This document shows positions 1 to 10,000 of a stretch of 64,000 bases of DNA, in pieces (positions within the stretch are counted from its first letter, which is position 1; every line of letters starts with the position of its first letter). Location: contig JAUIRK010000898.1 in the NCBI GenBank assembly GCA_030549495.1, positions 992,001 to 1,056,000 of the forward strand, given 5' to 3'. This DNA comes from Nectonema munidae. Its lineage: Eukaryota; Nematomorpha; Nectonematoida; Nectonematidae. The notes under the pieces were generated by a model. It saw nothing but the letters and a program-made list of their open reading frames with translations. It was not told the origin of the DNA and did not search any database. A program made the translations under genes and the position numbers.

Positions 1-89
1 TTTAAAATTATTAACTAATTAGATAGTAAATAAAGCTAGAAAGTAAATAAAAAAAATTGACGAAAAATGAAACAACGTTTCAGTATTTG

Positions 90-157
90 ACTGCGGGCCG
101 GACAAAAAGGTCTGGCGGGCCTGTTCTAGCCCGCGGGCCGTAGTTTGGTGACCCCTG
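90..157 (-). mobile_element. hAT element terminus (same family as 24286-27190)
   Basis: The segment ends in a reverse copy of the 5' terminus of the complete hAT element at 24286: CAGGGGTCACCAAACT followed by the CCCGCGGGCC palindrome. The element's 5' end is at 157 and its body extends leftwards out of the window. The other end is not visible, so its target duplication cannot be checked. It abuts a scrap of another transposase at 160, suggesting a nested insertion. Confidence 0.8.
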
Positions 158-159
158 GT

Positions 160-372
160 CCAGAAGAAGCTTATTTAAGGAAAACTGTGTTTAATGTTTT
201 AATGGATAATGTTGTTGCTGGATTGACTGTTAGGTTTAATGCTGTTAAGAGATTGACAGAAAATTTTGATTTTCTTTGGAATTATAACTCAATCTCTGAG
301 AAAGAACTTGAGAAAAAAGGAACAAATTTAGCCGAACAGTATCCAGCAGTTCTTGATAGTAAAGAATTTTGA
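160..372 (+). pseudogene. hAT transposase fragment, ZMYM1/THAP-associated type
   Basis: About 70 codons read in one frame to a TGA at 370. The peptide has the pattern RKTVFNVLMDNVVAGLTVRF, then NFDFLWNY, then an E/K-rich helix ending AEQYPAVLD. From memory of the family this resembles the part of hAT transposases (zinc finger MYM-type 1-like, DUF4371-type) downstream of the catalytic core, where a variable-length linker precedes the dimerisation region. No start codon of its own is visible and the reading begins at the junction with the hAT end at 157. It is a truncated relic, probably the host of that insertion. Family assignment is moderately sure. Confidence 0.55.
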
Positions 373-763
373 CAGTCGACCTTCATTAATCCTTGATTAT
401 ACGTACAAATAACTTTTTTTTCCTAATTTTTTTTTAATATATTTTAAAAGATTATATTTTTCAAATAAAAATAATTAAGCTTTTAACGTTTTTGGTAAAA
501 TGTTTGATTTATATTTGTATAATCTTAGGTTATTAATTCCCTAAAATTTGACACTAAAATTATAGTTTTTTCGCAATTCTACACTTTTATTATCCAAATG
601 GATTTTTTAAGTTTTCTATTCGGATTAATGATGGTTGAGTGCACGCACATATATAGAAAAGAATCTTTTCTCTCAAAGGCTAGAAAAGGTCTTAAACGTA
701 TGGCCTAGCAGTCATCAAGTGTGAACACGCTGTTATATCTATAAAAGCTATTCATTTCCATAA

Positions 764-893
764 CCCATTTACGGCCAATGTTCCTATTTTGGAACATAAG
801 TAATTTCATCTTCGTCTGCTTTTTTCAATGACTTTGAATATAAATCGTCTGCGTTTTTTTAGATATCGTCTGCTTTGCTTGGCCTTAAATGGG
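764..893 (-). mobile_element. 130-bp piggyBac-type MITE, copy 1
   Basis: A 130-bp unit starts CCCATTT and ends AAATGGG, followed by TTAA (894-897); the left flank is ATAA, one change from TTAA. It is an inverted copy of the elements at 28063 and 32675, with the internal blocks GCAGACGATATCT and AAAGCAGACGAAGATGAAAT. TTAA flanks and short CCCATT termini suggest mobilisation by a piggyBac transposase. It lies just upstream of the first visible carbonic anhydrase exon. Confidence 0.75.
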
Positions 894-973
894 TTAACTT
901 AGTGGCGTGAAAACTTGCACGAGCTAAAATATTTTCGTCATGTCTCGTTTACTTCATTGTTTTTTATTGACAG

Positions 974-1095
974 TCACATTGGCTGGTGGTCCTGTTAGAA
1001 ATGAATATCTCTTTGATCATTTACATTTTCATTGGAGTTCTGGCTCAGATAAAGGTTCCGAACACAGCATTAACTCTGAAAAATTTGACTCAGAG
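974..1095 (+). CDS. carbonic anhydrase exon carrying first two zinc His
   Basis: A pyrimidine-rich tract and CAG acceptor precede 974; a GTTTAT donor follows 1095. The exon encodes LAGGPVRNEYLFDHLHFHW and ends GSEHSINSEKFDSE, matching the family pattern with HFHWG and GSEH. It enters with one base supplied by the unseen upstream exon and leaves in phase 0. Confidence 0.9.
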
Positions 1096-4000
1096 GTTTA
1101 TCATTATTTCTCATCATTTTTTATACTGTGCGGTGTAAACGTTTTCCGCCATAACTAAAAACTATATTATTTTTGTTTTTATTATTTTTTAAGAATATAT
1201 TTCCTTGATATTAAATGGGAAAAATATAAACATATACGCACGAATTTATATTAGTAAAAATTTTAAATTTATTGAAAAATAAAAAACTTCATAAAAATTT
1301 TGTATAAAAGTTTTCTTAAAAACATATTTTTATGAATATTTTTTATTTTTACAAAAAATTCTTCATTTATATCATGTTTTTTTAGTATTTTTTTCTATTT
1401 ATTATTTGTTTGCTTGAGTTTTTTGATTTGATCATTTATGCCAAAAATGTTCTAGAATTAAGACCTAAAGTCGTATCTCTATTAATAAATATAAGTCAAA
1501 GATCTATAGCTAAATTGTTTGAATGATCTAAAAGTAATATTTCTTAAAATTTATTGAAAGTTATAAGTAATGGAACTATTGCAAATAAGCCAAAAACAAG
1601 TCATTCTCAAAAAATGATTATAAAGTAAAGTAAAGTAAAGTAACTTTATTTGATAATAAATGGAAATTTCAATTTGTAAAAACTTTTAAGCACTCATTCG
1701 AACATTTGGAAATAAACTTTATGGGATAAAAACTTCACAATTCGCAAAGGGTCGACCAGAGTAATGTGACCGGGAAATAAGAGAAAAGTTGTGCATATGA
1801 TGAATGACTTGAGTGACTTCATTTCGGATAGAAAACTTGACTTGCGCTAAAAGGCCAAGAAGCCGCGTGATAACATCCAGACTCCAACATCATAAAAGGT
1901 TAAAGAACAGATAAAGCAACTTATGTGATATATAAATACATAGTTGAAAATATAACAACACATTAAGTTAATATACATAGAGAAAATCAAAAAAAAAAAA
2001 AAAATATATATATATACAGAAAAAGGTGAACATATCAATACAAGAAAAAATATATAAGTTAATACATATAATTACTTTGAATGCATAAGATATGGCGAAA
2101 AATTAGTTTATACACATCGAGCAATTTCGCGAACAGACATTGCATACTAGAGAATTAAAATTTTTTTTGATGATGTTTTTGAAAGATTTCAATGAGAGAT
2201 TCTCGATGTCAATATTATAAACATAATCGTTCCAAAGTTTAATTGATCTATACTTGAGTGTATTTTTAGAACTTGGCAAACGGACGAATTTAATAGATAC
2301 TTTCCTTGGATATCGTAGATTATAGTTTAAACTACTGTTTCTGGGAACTATCCAGCTATCATACACGTCAGGTAGTTGATTTAAAAACAATTTATACACA
2401 AATATGGACATCTGAAGATTATAAATTTCTTTTACTCTCAATAAACACTTTTTTTGCACACACGACATCAAAACTATCGGGTTCCGTCCTTAATATTGTT
2501 TTCAAAGTAGGATTTTGAATGCATTTTATTTTGTTCAAGTTAGAACAGCCCCAATTGACAATGCTATAATAGCAATGTGGCAAAAAAGTGCTTTATACAT
2601 TATAAGCTTCACTTCTATGGAAAACTCATTTTTATATCTCTTTAAAACTCCGGCTACATTATTTAGCTTTATACTAATAGAGTTTATATGATTTTTCCAA
2701 CTCAAACTTTCATTCACAGTTAATCCAAGAAGATTAAAAGTGAATTCACGCTTTTAAAAGAATACTTTGTACTTTTATTTGAAAAAATCATATATCTTGT
2801 TTTGTCTTTGTTTATTTTCAAACTGTTCTTAATCATCCATGTATTTGCTTGATTAATAACTTCATCGACAGAGTCCTGCGAGTTAGAAAAATGTGAAAGT
2901 GGAACTAAAATTGTAATGTCGTCTGCAAAGTAAAGACACTTTAATTTTGAATCTATTTGGTGGAAGTCGTTAATATATAGTGAGAAAAGAAGGGGACCTA
3001 AGATAGAGCCTTGGGGAATTCCATAGAAAGATCTAAACGGTCTAGAGGAAAAGTTATTAATAACAACTTTTTGATACCTATTGATTAAATATGAGTTCAT
3101 TAACTTGAGGGCTTGACTTGAAAATCCATAGTATGAAAGCTTCTTTATAAGAATATTAAATGAGATGCTATCAAAAGCCTTGGATAAGTCCAAGTATAGA
3201 GCCAGTACATCTTCTTTTTTTTCTAACATATCAGTAATCTCTGTAATAAAAAATGAATGCAGATGCGTAGTTGAGTAACCATGCCTAAATCCAAATTGAT
3301 ACTTATATAGAATATGACTCTCATTGACATATGACATAATTTGATTGTATAAAATTTTTTCAAAAAGTTTAGAAAGCGAACTAATGATGCTTATCGGTCT
3401 ATAATTTTCTATTTTATTACGACTTCCTTTTTTGAAAGTCGGCAATGTTTTTGAAAACTTGAAACATGAGGGGAATACCTGAAACTCAATGCATGAATTA
3501 TAAGTAATCAAAAGATAATCCTTTAAATAATCAAATACTAAAATTATTTTGTCAAGAGAAATACCATAAATATCATTAGCTGTTTTTGATTTTATTTTTG
3601 ACAGAGATACTAAAATATCTTCAGGTGTTATTTTTCTAAACTCAAATAAAGACAAGGACTGAGTCAAATAGTTTTCAAAATTTTGATCATGATTATTATT
3701 GAAATTAATGTTTTAGGAGTAAAAATCGGCAAATTTATTAGCAATTACTTGATTATCAACAATTAATTGATTCTCATCTAAAATACTCATTTGGCCTTTG
3801 GAATTATTTTTCATCGGAGAATTAATTTTTCTCCACATTAGCTTGTTATTACGTACATTCCGAAACATATTAGAATAGTAAATTGCCTTTGCTTTTTTTA
3901 TACTATACTTAACTTTATTTCTAAGGAAAACAAAGTTAGCTTTCAAATCAGAATTCAAAGGATATTTTTTTAGCTTTCTGTGAAGACAATCTCTCAATTT

Positions 4001-7000
4001 AATGAGATTCAATATTTCAAGTATCATTCATTTACTTTGTTTATCAATATATCTTCTGCAAGAAATCTTGCGGACTTGTTTTGTATTACTTTGAACAAAA
4101 AAACTGAGTTTATCATTCAATTTAAAAGATAAAATTTCAGGACAATCGTAGAATGGCCTAAGATATGATTTCCAGTCAAAGTTACGAACATTTGAAACAA
4201 AAGTACTCTCAATAAAGACATTTTTAAACTGCCTAATAGTGTCGTGACTCTCATCACTCAACGAAATTAGTATAGGAAAATGGTCGGACAATGCTGTAGA
4301 AAAAACATATGAAAAATAAGACTGAACTTTAAAGGGTACAAAAAAATTGTCAATCAAAGATTTAGACAATGGTCTAATTGGTTGGGTTATTGTAGGTTTA
4401 AAACTGTTACAAAACAGAAGATTAAGAAATTCACTTATTCTACTATCAGAATCTATTTTCAGCAAATTTACATTAAAGTCTCCTAAGATGAAACTTTTAT
4501 TACACTCAATTTTAGAAAGAAATCCAGAAAATTCACCAATGAAATCTAACTTATTAGTTAACGAAGGGGGACGATATATATTGTGGAAGACAAACTCTGA
4601 TTGTTTAGTAAATTTAAACATTATTGAGAATGACTCAAAAAATTTATACTCTGAGTTATTGATTATGGTAAAATTATGCTTTTTGTGTACTAGAAAGGAC
4701 AATCCAGAGTGACTAGTCAGATGGGCTGGACTATTCAAAAACACATAGTTTGGCAAAAAAAATGTTAAAGGATGCATCATTAATCCACGTTTCTTGAAGC
4801 GCTATCAAATCTAGTTCAGTGGATATACAATTGTTAATATGATTGATAAGAATTTCTAATTCGGAAACTTTAGCTGCTAAAGACTGACAATTGATACTTA
4901 GGACACTAAAACCCTTGACCAAATTTTCTGTATTACTATAATCTATGTAAGAAGATTGCTTATGAGCATCTAATGGAATAAGTTGGTAAAAATACGTTGA
5001 CGTAAGATCACCACATTCAGGTTGAGAATTACAGTCAAACATTAGAGTATATTCTCGTTTTAACAAATTCTATTTCATTCAATACCAGAGGACATGATTT
5101 ATCGAAAGCACTGTGAGTGAATTTAGTGAATCTTTTACTAATACAATTAATGCACTTGTGCATCTCTGGTGAATTTTTTTTATCGCAAGTATGACTTTCA
5201 TGATTATTTGATTGAACAAAACATACATTTTGGAAAATCTTTGCTTCTACAGTTTGATTTCAAGTGTCCTATTTTACAACAAGACGTACACTGTTTAACA
5301 GAGATGAAATCACTAACCCTATAAACTTGAAAACCAAAATATAATGAATCACTAAGAGATGACAATAACTTTCGTAAAACCAAAATATCGACTTTGAATA
5401 CCATAAATTTGAAACTCGAATTATGATAAATTTTTTCAAACACAAATTCAAATTTACATCCATTGTCTATTGCTTCCTTTATTTTGGAATTTTTATTTAA
5501 TATTGAACTTAATACTGTTTCTTTCGGTAAATTAGAATCCACACCTTTAATTATAATTTTCCGAAAACTATCATTAGGTTCTATGATTTTGTATTCTTGC
5601 TTTTCATTAATTTTTGAAACAGCGAGATCTCGATTAACAACATCTGGAAAATCCAATTTAAATACTTTACCTCTTTTAGTAAGTTTAGAAATCTTAACTT
5701 TCTCTAAAACATCCTCAGTGTCTTTTTCTAAAGAACTAATAGTAGAAACGGTTTCTGACTTTATATAGATCGGCTTTGTTTTACTAGTCGAATGAGATAG
5801 TACGTCCGCATAACTTTTTTTACTATTACTTAATGATTCTTGAAGCAAGTCAATCTTTGAATCTATAGTATCAAGCTTAGTCACTAATTTGATATCATCA
5901 TTTAACTGGTCAAGAAAATTTATGAGCTCAAACTTGATCTCTTTTTTTGAAAAGGTATCAAATTTATCAATTAACTTACCCAGACTCTTTTTCAATGGAT
6001 CAAGTCTTTCACTCAATTGCTCATTACACATTATAAATATGAAATAAGTACTGTACAAAAACAATATAATTCACTATATATTAAGTAAAAATAATAATAC
6101 TAAATAAGTACTAAATGATAGTATAACAAAGATAATGATAGTATAAATAAGTACTAAATGATAGTATTAGAAAGCAGACGATTAAAGGCAGACGAAAAAA
6201 GTTTTGAAAAATTTTTTTTTGATGACGAATGTGCGCTTTTTACATATTTGGATTATATTATTTATATATTATTTATTATTTGGATCCCCAATCAGATAAG
6301 ATGTTCAATTATTTATTTTTTATTATTAGCTAACTTTGTTTTCCTTAGAAATAAAGTTAAGTATAGTATAAAGAAATGTACCAAAAATATTAAGCACACC
6401 CCAATAAGTTCCAATTTGTCTGTAAAGTAAAGTAAATTTATTTAGTCAATTTTAAAAAATAAAATAAAATATTATTCATGAAATCAATATATTCCGTTTC
6501 TTCAATGACAAATTGTATAGTTCATTTATTCGTCGAAGGGGTCGCGAGTAAAGTTGGTTAGATACTAGGTTTCGATAACTCAAGATCTTGGGATCGATCC
6601 CGCATCAAGCCTACTTTTCTCATAGTTCGATACAAGCACCACACTTGTATTTAAAAGTAATATATTACATATATAAATAAAAGTAAAATGAATATATATT
6701 TATATATAGGAAATGTTATATACAAAATCAGCGTTGATGTATTAAAATATATAGCTAAAGTTGTGGGTATAGATCAAGATGTTAAACAGATGTAACAATT
6801 TTTAATTGTACAAAGACGATAGTTTTGAATTAAAAAAGTTTTTATGTGTTTATTGAAAAAGAATTTTCCAATAAACTCAGTGATTGAAGAAAAAGATTTT
6901 ATGAGAGAGTCTGCTTGCATGATTTATTTCTAACTCTGGGGAGATAAAATCTGTTTGGAACTCTAATCTCATACTGAACACTTTGAGATGGGAAGATAAA

Positions 7001-10000
7001 CAAATGGAAGAGAAGTAATGTAGGAAAATGATTAATTAGGAAAATTTTCAAATACAAGAAAACGTAATCTTACAAAATAAAATTTGAAAAGTTAAATTCG
7101 CCGCTAAAAAATCAGCTTTGACGAAGGTTCAATTAAAAAAAGATCATTATGGACAAAAGGAAAAGTAACATATGGTGTGTCTGATAGGCTAAAAGCTATT
7201 TTCAACAATGAAACATAATTGAGTTTTAATAATGAAAGTATGCTGCTATAAAATGATTTATAGGATTTATTTCTCAATGATCGCTAAAAACGTTTGCACT
7301 GCACTTTGTTCAAAAAATATGTGCTCCTGATTGCCGCATAAACTCAATGAAATACTATATTTTCTTTTGATGTTGCATATTCAATTATGTTGAAAAATAT
7401 CTACGATTTGTTGTTATAAAATATTTTTAACTAGAAAATAGATTGGTCTTATAACTACAACCAACCAAAGTCGATACAATGACTTATTATGATAATTTTG
7501 AAATTTTTTTTATTAAAATTAAAGAAAAAATTATTTTTTGATAAAGTCAAATGTCGGAAGCTAAAAACTATTTTTACATACAGTGTCGTACCACTAATGT
7601 TGTCTGTTTTTTGAGATCTAATCAATTTTAAAGATGAATTGGAGAAATTTATAATAATATTATCCTAGATTCTACTGCGGAATATTTTCGAATAGATAAA
7701 ATTTCAGCATTTAATAAGAATAATAGAAAGTGTTTAGAAAGTTCCTAGAATCGATATATATGGCCATAAAAAGAATAAAGACAACATATCTGTCAGAATT
7801 TTTATGATCATTGATGAATAAAATCTCAGATCGAGAATAAGAAATGAACCTTATGATACTTAACTTGAAAATCCCCCTCGGACAAAATTTTTTTTTTAAA
7901 TATTTTGATAATGTGTCAGAATTTTGATTTTCTTTAAAGGAAATATTCCTATTAAATAAAAAATGATAAATCTCAAAAATTAAATTAATTTACACAAAAC
8001 TGCTTTAAAATAAAGTAGATATCCGTGAGAACGATGATAATGTTGGTTTTTAAAAAATGAAAAAATATTTTTCTTTATTGTTCTCTGTTGTTTATCAGTT
8101 TAAAAAAATATGAAATTATTTCTTTTTATTTGTTTTAATTTTTTAAGCTCATGAATCATAATATAAATATCGATACAAATATGGGATAAATAAATAAAAC
8201 TTTCATCTTTCTCATAAACTTTTCCGTTTAACTTCTTTTTATTTATTTAGCTGTGATGTTTTTAGATACACTTTTTATTCTGGAATAAGACATTGTACAA
8301 TTCCCTAGAAGTTGCTAGCCAGAATAAGGATGGCTTGGTTGTTATGGCAGTCTTCATAAAAGTATTTGTTTCTTTCATTTTGCCTTAATTTCATGACATG
8401 CTGCAACCTGACAAGTTTGACCTGTGTTCACTGATTAACAAACTCCTTGACTTTTACAGAAGAGACATGCAGTATCTTTCACTAGTTTAACGCGGAAGAA
8501 AGAAAATGTATTCTCTTTCAAAGCATACCTTACAAAGATATGAAACTGCTATTTATATAATCGTTTATAATAAGATTTAAGGCCAGATTATACTGTTCCT
8601 TACAAAGTCTAAATTAAAGACTACTTTTTTGACTTTTATGTGTAAATAAATACTGATAACTACATTTTAGTTTGAGAGGTAGAAAAAAAGAAATAATAAA
8701 TAAAGATGAAAATTTAAAAAACCTTTTGAAATGTAAGCATGGTATTTATCCTAGCTTCTTCACTTAGAAAATATATCCTGGATCGCTATGTACTTGTTTT
8801 GATATATTTCTAACTGGGCTACTTTCGCTAAAGGAAGTATTGGTGGTTTTAGACGTTTACATTGGATTCTACAGTTATTACTTGAAGGCTGTCTGCTTAT
8901 TCCAAAATATGAAAATTTTGTATAAATTCTTTCTAAACTTAATGTTACCAAGTGTTAATGCATTCAAGAAGAAAAGTTTTAAAAGATAAATAGCATCTTC
9001 ATTCAACCTATTATAAAGCTTCTAACAACAAGTATAAAATTATATACTAATCTAGATGTTTAAATGGAGTATAAAGTAATCAAAATTCGCTCAGTAAAGA
9101 TGGTCCATATGTCACAATGTCACATCATCAAAAATATCAATAATTTAAGAATCCAAGCAATACCTTACAACAAGTAAACATTGAATCTTGAATATCACCA
9201 GTTCCAACAAAACAATTTATTTTTATATTTGGTATTAGATTGGAGCTCATTAGTACTTATACGGTGACATTTAGATTTACTACAATAATAACAACACATT
9301 TTCTTATTATGTAAACGATTATAATACCATTATTTATTTTCCTTATTTCAATAACAACAAAGGAATTAACGGCTACTACAAAACTACTATTTCTGTTATA
9401 TTGCTCAAACAACCTGTGTGGCTGTTTTTGTATAGAACGAAACTTAGGTCCGCATTGAGCTCACATAAAAGTGAGAAAAGATAAAGACCGAGAAGAAGAG
9501 GAAAAGGAAGAAGATCGAAACTTAAGTGTTTATTCTCGAATAGAATGTGTTTAGGTGCCTATTATTGAATTGTTCCAAGAGTTTTTATAAGGATTATGAT
9601 GGCGTAAGCACAATTAGAATAAAAATGTGGAAAAGCGGCTATAGCCCACTATTGAAAACAACACCCCAATTTTAATCAAGTTTGAACATAGAATGGTTCA
9701 TACTTTTTTGGATGACTTTTTCACTCAATCCTCCGCTATGCGCCACAATACCTTTATACTTTATTCTCAAATTGTCTTATCTTCAACCCAAAAGATTTTT
9801 GGATATTTTTTTACGCAACGTTATTCCCATTCCAATCCATGTGATTTGATTTTTTGGCAAATCTTATTTGAGTTTGTCTAAATATTTACTATTTTATTTC
9901 ATTATCTACTATTAAACACTTTTTTGATTTTTTCTATTTTCCAAAATGCAACCTAATCCTCCTCGGATGGTACAACCTTTGTTGTATTTTTTTCGAAATC

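Larger units (their letters stand above)
1622..6110 (-). mobile_element. LINE (CR1/Jockey-like), near full length, broken
   Basis: Read on the - strand: a 5' region near 6110, ORF1 (6064-5204), ORF2 with endonuclease and reverse transcriptase (5066-2103), about 480 bp of 3' UTR, then a tail of ACTTT/TTTAC repeats near 1640-1622. ORF1 plus an APE-type ORF2 and a short-repeat 3' tail are typical of the CR1/Jockey side of the non-LTR elements. It sits antisense in carbonic anhydrase intron 1. I did not find clear target-site duplications. A 22-bp direct repeat (AATAAGTACTAAATGATAGT..) at about 6104 and 6144 lies at the 5' edge. Confidence 0.85.

Noticed and set aside
4347-4712. 121-codon + strand frame
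   Set aside because: Shadow of the LINE ORF2 endonuclease on the opposite strand.
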